A stretch of DNA of 64,000 nt from Achatina immaculata (GCA_009760885.1 CM019719.1:40979584-41043583), one strand, 5' to 3'. Positions 10,997 through 20,795 are shown, numbered from the stretch's first letter. A program made the numbers and translations. The notes: generated from the letters alone by a model not told the origin.

Positions 10997-13532
10997 TATT
11001 TTAATAAAAGTTTACAAATCTTCCCCCCCCCCCCGCGAAAAAAAATGACAGCTCAAAACATGATAGAGTTGTAAGATATAAAATCGTTCGAATGATTATC
11101 AGTTAATCGGAACGTATACTTTTACCCTGTCACATAATGTGGACTAATTGATGATGGCGGAAATTTCCTGCCATTAAACGGTTCCTCAGTTCTGCCAAAT
11201 GAGTTCCGAGTCAGAATCTATTGCATTTGCATGGCCCATCTGTCGAAGCCCCGCCCAACCCTAAGCCATTTTAATTTCAAGCTGTACAAATTTGTAATGT
11301 CAATTTCTTCTTTTATTCTATTCCCCCCCCCCCCCCGGCCTCTTGAAATTCATTGAGTCTTCCGTGGAGGATGTATAATTTTTGGACAGTGTCCATGTAC
11401 TGCGATCGTATTTTATTCTTTAATCCAGAACATCACCGTTCAGCTCTTAATGGGTTAAGAAAATATTTCATGTCTTAGAAAGTGTCGGCATCCATGCAAT
11501 CCAGGTTGCACTCTCTCTGTCAGCCGCGCAGAACCGCGCCGAGCTACACAGCGCAGGCTGCTGCTGTTGCGCAGGCCGACCGTTCTTTTGGCGAAAAAGC
11601 GCTCTCGAGTTCCGTGCTTGGGGAGACAGGCTTTCGCTCCCTTCCCGGACGGCGAGAGTTAAGGTGTTTCGATGCAGAAGCAAGTGGTTTGTCCGTCGAG
11701 CGAAGCATGTAAACGGCTAGCCAGCCAAGTTCGTTCTAATGATGTAGTACGGGTTTGTCGACCGATGATCTCGAAATTGGCCCATCTCTCGCAAAGAGTA
11801 TCGGGTCTGCAGTATGTAATGTGCGTATGTTGTGGGTGGCTGGGCTCTCTTCTCGTTCGCTAGAACAGAGAGAGCCGCCGGCCGCGCCCGCCGGTTAAAG
11901 GAAGTGAAACGCCGCCGGGGTCGAAAGGGATCCGCTCTGAGCAGAGCGCTGTCTCCCTTGCCCCGCGTCGGTCTGTCGGTAGATATCCGACTAAGGTTCG
12001 GTGAAGAAAGCTATCTGGTTGATCCTGCCAGTAGTCATATGCTTGTCTCAAAGATTAAGCCACGCATGTCTAAGTTCACACTGTCTCACGGTGAAACCGC
12101 GAATGGCTCATTAAATCAATCGAGGTTCCTTAGATGACACGATCCTACTTGGATAACTGTGGCAATTCTAGAGCTAATACATGCTTACCAAGCTTCGATC
12201 CTCGTGGAAAGAGCGCTTTTATTAGTTCAAAACCAATCGTCGTTGCCCTTCGCGGGGCGCGGCGTCCCAGTTGGTGACTCTGGATAACTTTGTGCTGATC
12301 GCATGGCCTTCTGTGCCGGCGACGCATCTTTCAAATGTATGCCCTATCAAATGTCGATGGTCAGCTGCCGTGCGTGGAGCGGTGCTCCTCCCGGCCAATG
12401 AAGAAAGATGCAAATGGGTTGCCGCGCAGCACCACTGCGGAAAAGGTGGTAGAAAGAATACAGCGAAGCAAACAGTCAAATCATGGCACCTCTGGTCTGG
12501 AGGTCGGCCATGTCCTGAGTGCAGTCGTATCGGGTGAAATGCATGAACTGGCTTGTCCCAGAGGTTAAGACACTGTTGGCGAGATTCTTCGAATGCCCGC
12601 GTGGAATGAAGCTCCTCCCGGTCAAGGAAGAAAATGCGGAAAAGAAATAAAGGTTGCTGTGCGGCGCCGACGTGAAAAGGTGGTGGAAAGGATAATGTGA
12701 AATTTAATCGGTATGTCCAGTAGTATCGCTGCTAGAGCTACACATACCACGGCGCCTCTGCTCTAGAGGCCGGCCACGTCCGAAATACATATACACTGGT
12801 GAAATATGCCTAAACCGGCACACACCAGGGGTGAATCTTGAAGGCTACGCATGTCGCAGTACCTCTGCTCTAGAGGTTGGTAACGTGGCAAACACGCCTG
12901 TACTAGGATAATATGCCTAAACCGGCTCAACCCAGGAGTGGAAGTCACTAGTGGCGAGGATTCGTTCTCCTGGACAAAAGCTCCATCCTAGTCACAACTA
13001 GAAAGGGTAGCGGCCACGACCACAAAATGCTGAAGTCGGAGACACTGGACCAGGGCAGTCTAGATAGGCAACCACCTCTCACCCGGCGGGGATGTTTGCG
13101 TCTCCTAATCACGCTGAGGTTTTCTGGTGAGAAAGTCCAACCCTGGACTGGATGGGCAACCACCTCTCACCTGGCGGTGATACACGGGTATCTCAAAACA
13201 CGTCGAGGTTTTCCGGTGAGAAGGTCCGACTCTGGCCTGGGTGGGCTACCACCTCTCACCCAGCGGGGATGCACTGATATCCTAAACACGTCGAGGTCTT
13301 CCGGTGAGAAAGTCCAACTCTAGACTAAACTAGTGCAACGAAAACCACGGTGTCACGCAATCCCGCTTCAGAGACCCACCAAGAATACAGGCTAAAGCAC
13401 TGCGATACTCTGAACCTCTTGTGGTCCTCTCGGAAACACAGGAGACCACGGGACCTAACGAGGACCACAGGCGTAGTAGGATTCAGTAGGATCACAGTGC
13501 GGTCTTGGTGGTAGAAGCGAACGAAGAAGAAG

Positions 13533-13593
<61 letters not shown>

Positions 13594-16553
13594 CTTTAAG
13601 TGCCCAGGGCACATGGGGCTTCCGCAAGGGTTTTCCACAAATGCCTGTCCTTCGCCTTTTTTTCTGCTCTTGCCCAGGTGAGCCCTCTATTGCTCAACAT
13701 CCTTTCTGTTGTTCTTCTCCATGTCTCTTTTGGTCTACCCTTACTTCTGCTCCCCTGTGGTGTCCATCTTAGTGCTATTTTTGGTAGTGAGTTGTCAGTC
13801 ATTCGGAGCACATGTCCCAACCATCGCCAGCGTCTTTCCTCAATAATTGTTGTCAGTGGTTTCATCTGCATTTCTGCTAACAAGATGTTATTTCTTATGG
13901 TGTTTGGCCAAAATATTTTTCTAATTCTTCGTAAACATATATATATATATCCGCTATTTTTTCCCTTTCACTGCTTCCTTCAACACCCTTTATACTGGGA
14001 GCAGCTTCTTTGATAGAAGGAGTGGTCTTCCGCTATAATACGGTGAAAAATAACAGGGAGCACGTGTCGCAACTAATTCTATGAAAAATCTTTGCGGCTG
14101 CTAGAATGGCGTATATCCGGGAAGCAAAGGACAATAAACAAAGCGATAGATCTTGAGTGTGAAATGAAAGCACATTTGCCGTTTTTTTTTAAAAATTATT
14201 TTAAAGTATTTATCATTTTAATGGACTGTTTCAAGATTTGTCTGCTTATTAATCTCTCGATTACTGCAAGAATTAAAGTTAAGAATGATTTATACATCCT
14301 CAGGATATCTCTTCCTGCCCATTCTTGACATAGAAACGTTCCAACTCGCACGTTCACAAATGTTCGTGCTCTTGCCATGGCATCCCATTTAATTGTGCCG
14401 GATTTAGAGGTGTTTACAAGCAGAGAAAGACTTTAGTTGTGCAATAAAACAATTGAAATCACAAATAAATCCGCTCTATCTCAGAGACGTATAGAAGACA
14501 AATCGCCAAGCAGAACTCCGTCGTGACAGACAGGGCTAAACAAGCACTTACATCATGGCATCTTCAGATGTTGAAAGATTTATACGTGGCAATGGGTCTA
14601 ACCAACATCTCTCTGTCTCTGTCTGTCTGTCTGCCTATCTGTCTCTCTCTCTCTCTCTCTCTCAGTCAATGTCGACAGGGGTAGAATATGATGCCCTTCC
14701 ATTACCCTCAGTCCCATTTGCGTGTTGTCACTGAGCATTTCCCGTGCCAGGATGCCAATCCATTAAACATCTTATCTCTTTGTCTACCTCTGTCTCTTCT
14801 ACCTCAGAGCTTCCCTGTTGCCATTAGGTGCTCCAGCCCGCCTCTCCTCCAAACATGTCCCTCGAATCTGGATTGTCGTTTTCTGATTAACGTTATAATT
14901 TTCCTTGTTTCTTGTGCCTCTTTCAGAACTTCCTCGTTCGATTTTCTCGCTGTCTGTGGTACCTTCAACATTCTTCGTAAGAACCACATTTCAGCTGATT
15001 CTAGCCTTCTTTGTATCTCTTTACTGACAGTCCAGGATTCGCATCCATAGAACCAGATTGGTTCAATGTAACATTGTGGCACTCATCTTTCCGAAACTCA
15101 TAGATAGTGGTTTATTGCAAAGAATGGCTTTCAGCATTTGAAAGGAGGTCTTGTCTTGTGCAGTTCTGCCTTTTACTTCGGTGACACGTCTTTCGTCTGA
15201 TGTTATCAAGGTGCATGAGTACTTAAAACTGTCAACATGGTTTAACTTGGTGCCTTTTGCTTGTACAGTGCACCTTTGCAAGAGGGTGGGGGTGGGGGTT
15301 ACGGAAATCATAATTTCTGAGATCATCATCACAGCTGTCTTCTTTATGTTAAGACTGAGTCCCCTTTTCCTCTCATAAATGATAAAATGCTATAAAAAAA
15401 ACATGCTTGGACAAAATGCTTTACTGACAACTGTGAATCTGCAATCCTTGGCGAGAATGAAGGAGTGAGGGACGAAACGATGCTGCAAAACATGAACTAG
15501 ATCAAAAGCATAGGAAGGATGGTTAGCAACATAGGACCCGGTATTATCAGCCGTTGTACCCTAATGAAGATTCTGAAGAGCAGATTTACGGACGTGTCCG
15601 GAGTGTAAAGATAAGACCGTACTGTCCAAGTAACAGTTCTTGTTCATTTCAGAAGAGTACTGCTGCTCTTCGCTGTAGTGTTCATGAACATGAACATGAA
15701 TATGAAGAAATCCCACCCCCCAACAGAACATATCAGTCCGACTGGCGAGGGTGCCGAACAAAAGATTAGAAGATACATTCAAGAATGTGCTCATCTTCCA
15801 TGCTGGGAAAGAAAGAGCGTTTGTGTGTGGTCAATATGCAGTTTATCCGTACAGGTACAGAGCCCAGATTAGCATTTAGGTCATTCTGGGTCTTGATTTC
15901 ATGAATTTTAAACATCTGAGCTCATATATATATTTTTTTTCGATCTTCGTGACTAAAGCTGATGTAGAAAACGTATCAAGCACTGCTTCAGACTTGTCAG
16001 TTGTCTTCTTCCCTAGTCATCATCCACGCTCTTTTTTTTCTTCTCATTTCTTTCTTTCGTTACGATTTAATCATAGTATCTCCATCATCGTTCATCGAAA
16101 TAACGAATCTCTCTCTCTCTCTTTTTTTTTTTCATCGTTCATCGAATAATGAATCTCTGTTTTTCATCGTTCATCGAATAATGAATCTCTGTTTTTCATC
16201 GTTCGTTGGATAGCGAGTGTTTTTCATGTGTTTCCCCCCTTTTAAAAAAATTAATTTTTAGTATATAATAAATGAACATCAATTTTGCTAGCTTACTTTA
16301 AACGTACTGTCTCTTTCAGGCCTTCATGTGCACCGGCAAATGTTACACGCCAATAAGTGAGTACCTCACACCAACGAAGCACGCCATCTTACAGACCCTT
16401 GTGCACACGAGCTACCCTGACCAGGCCAGCCGAGCTTGTTGCGTGCCCACCAAGTTGGATCCCATCTCCATTCTGTACTGGGACGAGAAGGGAGACATCA
16501 AATACGAGTTTACGTACGAGGGCATGGTGGTGGCTGAATGTGGGTGTCGGTGA
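6418..16553 (+). CDS. BMP10: BMP9/BMP10-like TGF-beta ligand (2 exons seen)
   Basis: This gene encodes a secreted TGF-beta superfamily ligand precursor. Two exons (6418-7583 and 16320-16553) join in phase to give 465 residues after an unseen 5' part: a propeptide of about 355 residues, a furin-type site RFKR, and a mature domain of 110 residues. The mature domain has all seven conserved cysteines of the cystine-knot fold, including the one expected to form the inter-chain disulphide. BMP9/10 affinity comes from the blocks [21 protein letters not shown] and the C-terminus AECGCR. In vertebrates BMP9/10 signal through ALK1-type receptors; a mollusc role is inference. The intron (7584-16319) falls inside the mature domain, between cysteines 1 and 2. 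The signal peptide and start codon are not identified in the window. Confidence 0.9.
8322..8732 (-). mobile_element. LINE family A, 3' end fragment
   Basis: Minus-strand 3' end of LINE family A. It contains [29 protein letters not shown] and [13 protein letters not shown], ends ALCDV with a stop, then the family 3'UTR and an ATGTAAGATATAAG end. Homology to the other copies stops abruptly near 8732, inside a codon for SWKTTKE. The frame continues into unrelated sequence to 8867. Confidence 0.85.
8733..8960 (-). other. Unclassified segment fused in frame to LINE A end
   Basis: Upstream of the LINE A homology the minus-strand frame encodes [18 protein letters not shown] and a basic proline-rich stretch that is absent from the other family A copies. 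It could be an internal-deletion junction bringing an earlier part of the LINE next to its 3' end, or unrelated flanking DNA. I cannot tell which. Confidence 0.35.
8961..10140. other. Intronic DNA, nothing recognised
   Basis: A-run near 9152-9169 and C-run at 9224-9241. No coding or transposon motif seen on either strand. Confidence 0.5.
10141..10217. repeat. (TAG)n microsatellite
   Basis: TAG trinucleotide array with a few interruptions. It abuts the 3' end of the minus-strand SINE at 10218 and may be that SINE's simple-repeat tail, (CTA)n on its own strand. Confidence 0.9.
10218..10490 (-). mobile_element. tRNA-derived SINE (family 1b)
   Basis: On the minus strand the tRNA-like head lies near 10490-10430 (GGTTAGGCGCTGGGTTTAC A-box region; degenerate B box near 10428-10440). 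The family 1b body follows: GGGATTTTTT, CCCGGGGTTCACCCAGCC, CACATCACACTTTCATGTG and GGCATGGAAACGGGAATTTT. It is nearly full length and lies between two (TAG)n arrays. Confidence 0.85.
10487..10735. repeat. Long imperfect (TAG)n/(CAG)n array
   Basis: About 250 bases of TAG triplets with CAG, TAA and TGG variants. The long Val/Ala and Thr-rich open frames here are artefacts of the triplet repeat. Confidence 0.95.
10733..10943 (+). mobile_element. LINE family C, short 3' end fragment
   Basis: Encodes, with an internal stop, the C-terminus seen in the long copy at 61905-64000: [15 protein letters not shown], a WLQ-like segment, [15 protein letters not shown] and [11 protein letters not shown], ending in TGA. 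It sits inside the TAG array; (TAG)n resumes directly after it at about 10944-10995. Confidence 0.85.
10944..10995. repeat. (TAG)n microsatellite
   Basis: Continuation of the TAG array on the far side of the LINE C fragment. Confidence 0.9.
11480..12011 (+). other. Putative rDNA 5' external transcribed spacer
   Basis: GC-rich sequence, unlike the AT-rich surroundings, that runs directly into the 18S 5' end at 12012. In an rDNA unit this position is the 5' ETS, so I infer that a spacer piece was captured with the 18S fragment. ETS sequence is not conserved between species, so nothing in it confirms this independently. Open frames in it have no support as genes. Confidence 0.5.
12012..12361 (+). 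pseudogene. 18S rRNA 5' fragment (about 350 nt)
   Basis: The first 350 or so bases of small-subunit rRNA are recognisable: TATCTGGTTGATCCTGCCAG at 12012, GTAGTCATATGCTTGTCTCA, GCATGTCTAAGT, GAAACCGCGAATGGCTCATT, AATTCTAGAGCTAATACATG, GTGACTCTGGATAACTTTGT and CCCTATCAAATGTCGATGGT near 12342-12361. Homology then stops. Differences at normally invariant positions (CACGCATG for CATGCATG; AAATGTCGATGG for AACTNTCGATGG) and the missing 80% of the gene mark a non-functional copy. It lies inside the BMP9/10-like intron on the same strand. The lophotrochozoan-type sequence supports a mollusc source. Confidence 0.9.
12362..13054 (+). repeat. GC-rich degenerate repeats next to 18S fragment
   Basis: Imperfect repeated blocks: GTGGAGCGGTGCTCCTCCCG (12375) resembles GTGGAATGAAGCTCCTCCCG (about 12600), each followed by AAAGGTGGT(A/G)GAAAG. 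CCTCTGGTCTGGAGGTCGGC (12490) recurs as CCTCTGCTCTAGAGGCCGGC (12755) and CCTCTGCTCTAGAGGTTGG (12861). ATATGCCTAAACCGGC occurs twice (12806, 12910). Short GC-rich subrepeats beside rDNA suggest intergenic-spacer sequence, but this is inference; a transposon origin is also possible. Confidence 0.6.
13055..13325 (+). repeat. About 89-bp tandem repeat, three copies
   Basis: Three successive units share (C/T)ACCACCTCTCACC near their start and GGTGAGAA(A/G)GTCC near their end, with a CGCTGAGG/CGTCGAGG core. They continue the GC-rich block downstream of the 18S fragment and look like rDNA spacer subrepeats. Confidence 0.75.
13535..13945 (-). mobile_element. LINE family E, 3' end with (TA)n/(GA)n tail
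   Basis: On the minus strand the frame reads [15 protein letters not shown], then [45 protein letters not shown] and [10 protein letters not shown] plus stop. It is directly followed by an AT dinucleotide array (13541-13590) and AGAGAGAG. It is a 5'-truncated C-terminal piece of a non-LTR polyprotein. The same 3' end followed by dinucleotide repeats recurs at 18446, 53008 and 57483. Confidence 0.85.
14609..14664. repeat. (CT)n/(CTGT)n microsatellite
   Basis: Pyrimidine dinucleotide array at the 3' side of the minus-strand LINE that begins near 14665; probably its (GA)n tail. Confidence 0.85.
14665..15395 (-). mobile_element. LINE family F, 3' end fragment
   Basis: The minus strand encodes, with frameshifts, [61 protein letters not shown] and [20 protein letters not shown]. 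This is the post-RT region typical of non-LTR retrotransposons with a CESWT and GH...RR signature. The RT core is missing (5' truncation). Similar fragments are at 35023-35660 and 40040-40410. Confidence 0.85.
16084..16229. repeat. About 33-bp tandem repeat, four copies
   Basis: Unit centred on TTTTTCATCGTTCATCGAAT plus AATGAATCTCTG, repeated with decay. It lies about 90 bases upstream of the last BMP9/10-like exon. Confidence 0.75.
16320..16553 (+). CDS. BMP10: BMP9/10-like last exon: cystine-knot C-terminus
   Basis: Starts in phase 0 after CTCTTTCAG and codes 77 residues ending in TGA at 16551-16553. It supplies knot cysteines 2 and 3 (FMCTGKC), the CC pair (RACCVPTKL) and the final ECGCR, so it joins exactly to the first-cysteine segment of the preceding exon. 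[13 protein letters not shown] and PISILY are characteristic of BMP9/BMP10. No frameshift or stop interrupts it. Confidence 0.95.
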   Translation, partial: AFMCTGKCYTPISEYLTPTKHAILQTLVHTSYPDQASRACCVPTKLDPISILYWDEKGDIKYEFTYEGMVVAECGCR

Positions 16554-16769
16554 TATGAGATTGTTGGTGGGAGGTACAGCTCTGTTGTGTAAGTCTCCAA
16601 GCAGGCTTTAGCACGTGTTTTACATTATGGCGACTCCTTAGTGTAGTCAATAGCAATAATAATAATATTCGAGTATATACAAGTGCCTTTCAAAATACTG
16701 CGAGAATTTTGTCCCACAACATTTTGTTTTACAACACGCACATACTATCATGAAATAAATAAATAAATA

Positions 16770-16823
<54 letters not shown>

Positions 16824-17690
16824 ATGTACCAAGTCAGAAAGACGAAAGAAGAGAAAGAGACAAAAAAGATGGGACAGATAGAAAAGAGAGAGAAAAAGAG
16901 GAGAGAGAGAGAGGGAGAGAGAGAGAGAGAGAGAGAAAAAAAGAGAGAGAGTGAAGAATTAATTTTAAGAACTGGCTTCACAAATTCTAAATAACTGAGC
17001 GTCCACGCATGAACGATGTCCAGTTTCAGAGCATTTGCTACAAAAGCTGCCAGACAGTGCACATTTAGGTCACCTGCCTGCTGCTCATTACTCAAACTGT
17101 TTATAAGAAAACAAGTAATTACACAGAAACCCTTTCATTTGCACACACACACACACACAACACACACACACACACAGATTGACCCATGCTTTGTAGTTAA
17201 TATTTTCAATGAAAAGAATTATTTTGGCTGTGAGAATCTGCTCCACTTTTCATTGTTCTCTCGTCCACATGTGGCGAATTAAGAACGCAATATAAAATAA
17301 GATTTGTAAACTATTGCTGGAAATGATAAACACTGGCCGCTCATTCAAGCTGTGAAAAAAACAAAGAAAAGAAAAACAAAAACCAACCGAAAACAACCAA
17401 AACCAATATATGACTGAGGTATAACTTGAAAGACTGCATCTCTAAATATTTGAAATGTGAATCAAATCATAGCGCATACTCACTATCTCATTTAGCGTGG
17501 CAGATATAGGTCTCCGTGGTTCTAAATCGCTGTTGGGATTTCCATGGCTTATGATTTTTAAACCGGAATGAACAAAATTACGTAAGAATATTTAAATGTA
17601 ACTAACAAAAAAAAAAGAAATTATTTTACAACGCTGTACTCGTCACAGTGGTTTCTGCGGGAAAAAAAATACATTATACCTCAAAATAGC
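16554..17690 (+). other. Probable 3'UTR and downstream microsatellites
   Basis: Begins after the BMP9/10-like stop. A canonical AATAAA occurs within ATGAAATAAATAAATAAAT at about 16751-16769, a plausible polyadenylation signal roughly 200 bases after the stop. Then follow (AT)n 16773-16813, (GA)n 16896-16942 and (CA)n 17142-17177. No other gene seen. Confidence 0.55.
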
Positions 17691-18440
17691 GACCGTTCAA
17701 GAGGAAGCAGTATGAGTACTTTGGCCTTTGATAACAAAGTCAGTTATCAAAGCCCAGTGTATTTACAGGACTCAGAATGAAGAAGATCCACCTTCAGATA
17801 ATGCTGCCCGACGTTGGTCAAGGCATTTCCAGGTATTGGTGATGTTCTGAACTGAGAAAATGAGCTGGAAAAATCTAGCACTTCCCTGGAAAATGTTGAT
17901 CGAATCCAGAAAGCGTTTTTGTCGAAGCCCATAGAAATCAGGTAGATCAGCTCCTTTGCAGTTAGATTTACCTCAAACGACTGTTTGGAGGTTGTTCATA
18001 ATCGCCTTCATCGCCATGCCATGCCAAGGACAATTTTGTCAAACGCTGAAGCTGATGAAAATTACCTTCGAAAATGGATATTCAGTGATGGAGCAGGGTT
18101 TTATGAGGGAGAATAAGTCCTCATAATTGCAGAATATGAGATCAGAAAACTGTCATATCATTCGAGAAATCAAAAGAGATACTGCAAAACTGAATGTCTG
18201 ATGTGCTTTTTCATTTTCGGAAGTTTTCCTTCTGTTTGTGGAACAAACAGTAACGGCGATGACCTACCCTGGACATCCTTTATTCTATCTGTTGCCTTAA
18301 CTGGAAGATCACTGGTCAGACGTGGCGTTCCAGCAAGATGATCCGCCTCCACGTTGGACTCGTCTGAGAAGTTCTTGGCGCGCATTTTCCTGGGTGCTGG
18401 GATGGGCGTGATGGACCAAGTCCGTAGCCTTCGCTCTCAT
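17691..18440 (+). pseudogene. Mariner-superfamily transposase remnant, N-terminal and central
   Basis: Translations in shifting plus-strand frames show TQNEEDPPSDNAARRW, then SGKSST-like linker remains, ENVDRIQKAFLSKPIE, QLDLPQTTVWRLF and, near 18330-18400, FQQDDPPPRWTRLRSSWRAF. This order (helix-turn-helix region, linker, then a FQQDGAPPH-type catalytic block) fits the DUF4817-associated mariner-like transposases common in invertebrates. Many frameshifts and stops show that it is long dead. It is continued at 18868-19150 after an inserted LINE and SINE. Confidence 0.7.
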
Positions 18441-18445
18441 CCAGT

Positions 18446-18660
18446 ATTCTCTCTCTCTCTCTGAACTTTAAATGCCCAAGGCGCATGGGGCTTACCGCAA
18501 GGGTTTTCAACAAACACCTGTCCTTTGCCTTCCCCCCCCCCTTGCCTAGATGAGTCCTTTATCGCTCAACATCCTCTCTGTTGTTATTTTCTTTGGTCTA
18601 CCTTTACTTCTGTTCCCCTGTGGTGTCCATCTTAGTGTTATTTTCATCCAATATTAAAAG
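18446..18660 (-). mobile_element. LINE family E, 3' end with (GA)n tail
   Basis: Minus-strand copy of the LINE E 3' end: sequence for CGGTAAGCCCCATGCGCC and GGCATTTAAAGTTCAGAGAG ends in (GA)n at 18450-18461. It is truncated at its 5' side near 18650 and lies inside the mariner-like element. Confidence 0.8.
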
Positions 18661-18679
18661 TAAAGATAGTCCCATAGCA

Positions 18680-18868
18680 AATGCCGTAGGGGATGAAGCG
18701 TTAGAGACCTCATTATGTTGGGCCATCAGCGTATGAGGTAGGATCGAGGCTGGGTCCACCTCGGGGCCGTATTGGTAGGGAAAAAATATCCCGCTCGGCT
18801 GGGGATTCGAACCCTCCACCATTCGGATGCTAGATGATTGGTCTAACCACTACCCTAACCGATCCCCA
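18680..18868 (-). mobile_element. tRNA-derived SINE (family 1a)
   Basis: Minus-strand copy of the SINE at 1305-1540. It has the B box GGTTCGAATCC near 18804-18814, an A-box-like GGTTAGACCAATC, and a body ending at GAGACCTCATTATGTTGGGC. Together with the LINE E piece it separates two halves of a mariner-like transposase. Confidence 0.85.
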
Positions 18869-19150
18869 ATATTACCACGCTTTATTTCCTCCTGTGGGGA
18901 TACGTTAAGGACATTGTTTACAAGACCCTTGTAACTTCTCTCGATGAACTGAAGTTCAGAGTTGTTGATGTGATCCAAACAGTTACACAGCAAATGCTGG
19001 AGAACGTTTAGGTGGAAATTTCGTACCAAGAAAAGCACATATCTTGAAGTTGCACTATTGATTCAATATGTATTAACATTTTTGAGCTACATCTTCATAT
19101 TTCATAAGCAGTTTTATTTTGTTGTTTCCGGTTTGAAAATGATAGGTCAG
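18868..19150 (+). pseudogene. Mariner-superfamily transposase remnant, C-terminal
   Basis: The plus strand encodes a relic of DFFLWGYVKD (FLLWGYVKDIVYKTLVTSL), then DELKFRVVDVIQTVTQQM and LENV. This is the region containing the third catalytic aspartate and the C-terminal helices of mariner-like transposases. It is the natural continuation of the fragment ending at 18440. Confidence 0.7.
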
Positions 19151-19431
19151 GACAATACTTTTGAACCACTCTGTATGATGTTTTGCTGTTTAGTGTACAT
19201 GCATGTGTTGTCAATTTTATATAATTGTATCGAGCAGCCATGAAATTAAATTAATTTTTTAAAAACCCAACTCAATAAGGAGACCAAACGGGTGTTCGCG
19301 TACAGATATGTGTACCATTTGGTTTACTCTGGGATTAAGTTCCAGGAGAAAATGGTGTTAATTCTAAATAGTGTAAATGAAAAACCTGTTTTATACAGCA
19401 AGTACTGTGAAGTTATTTTGATTCTCTTTCA

Positions 19432-20640
19432 TCTTCTTACATCCTTCCCGTGCCGTTAAACGTCACACAGAGCTCGGATGGTAGTTCGCCAAATTTTCCT
19501 GTCCTCGGCTATCTTTTCAACCTCATCAAGGGATTTTATACCTAGTAATTTGGCATCTCTTAACAATGACATCCTTAGAGTTTCACGTGGTCAGCCTCTT
19601 TTTCTTAAGTCTGCTATGTTCCACTTGATAGCTTGTTTTGGGATTCTCTGACAGTTTTTCTTCATCACATGACTTGCATATGTCCATCTCCTTTTTCTGG
19701 TCACCCGTGAGACAGATTGTTGTTCGCTCATCTGCCTTATCTCTGCGTTGTTCTTGAATTCGTTCCACTTTATACCGAGTACTTTCCTTAGGCATTTGTT
19801 TTCAAAAGAGTCTAATTTCTTGTCTATTTCTTTAGTTGTTTTCTGCATAAAGGAAGGTGAATATTACATTTGAATTAAATAGTTTTAACTTGGTTTGTGT
19901 GATTATAACTTTTGAATGCTATGTGTTCTCAAGATTCTTGAAGATCGATGGTGCTTTTGCAATTCTAATTCTAATTTCCTTTCTGGTGTTACCAACCTGG
20001 TCTATGTAGCAGCCGAGTTATGCAAACTGATTGACTTCTTTAACAGCTGTCCTTTCTACGCATATTTGTTTCCTCCTTGATTAATGGGAAGTTTCATTAT
20101 TTTTGTTTTTACCTAGTTAATTTCAAATCCTATTTTGCTAGCCAGTGAACTTTTTTTTTTTTGCATCGAGTTCATATTGTCACTGATAAGAGTTATGTCA
20201 TCTGCAAAATCAAGATCTTCTAGCTGGGTCTCGTGTACTCAGTCAATACGTGTGTTATCTGTGCACCATTTTTTCATTATGAAGTCTATGGAAATTCCAA
20301 AGAAAAAGCAAAGGAGATAGTATACATCCTTTTTTTCACGCCTGTTTCAATCTGAAACCATTCGCTATTCCCTCTTCTGTGTTGACTGTACAAACATATC
20401 CATTGTAGAGATTCTTAATGATGGTGACAATTTTAGATGGTATTATATAGAGTCTTAAACTTCTCCGCGATGAATCTCTGTGTATGCTATCAAATGCCTT
20501 TTTTGAAGTCTATGAAGTTCAGGATGAATGGTTTCTGCTTTACGATATGGTCTTTAAGTATTATTCTTAGAGTAAAATCTGGTCGAGATAGCTTCTCCCT
20601 TTTCACAATCCTGCTTGTTCTTCTTTGATTCTCAGAATCC
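19432..20640 (-). mobile_element. LINE family A, 5'-truncated copy
   Basis: Collinear with the longer copy at 28595-29430 and 26337-26702. From the 3' end (19432) upward, the minus strand shows the ALCDV end, [19 protein letters not shown], the FKNLEN-type linker, then RT-core remnants around 20190-20230 (an LEDLDFADD equivalent) and 20480-20530 (an FIDFKKAFD equivalent). Homology ends near 20636. Frameshifts inactivate it. Confidence 0.85.
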
Positions 20641-20795
20641 TAAAATTGACAAATATAAAATGTAATATTATATGTAATGTATGAAACTACTGTCCTGAAG
20701 GAAACTTTCAACGGGATATAATTGATTTATTCGTATCAATAAAATAGACTACATTAATACATTTTTAAAAAACCGAACAAAAAAGTACGAGTATA

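Larger units (their letters stand above)
7584..16319 (+). other. BMP9/10-like gene intron with repeat insertions
   Basis: An intron of 8736 bp bounded by GTGAGA and CTCTTTCAG. It contains LINE family A, C, E and F fragments, a SINE, long (TAG)n arrays and an 18S rDNA fragment with spacer-like repeats, each listed separately. The remaining stretches (7584-8321, 8961-10140, 10996-11479, 13950-14600, 15395-16080) show no coding signal. They hold C-runs at 9224-9241, 11023-11034 and 11323-11336. Confidence 0.85.

Noticed and set aside
11482..12568. Several overlapping open frames on both strands
   Set aside because: They lie across the GC-rich ETS-like and 18S rDNA sequence, which is structural RNA-derived, not protein coding.
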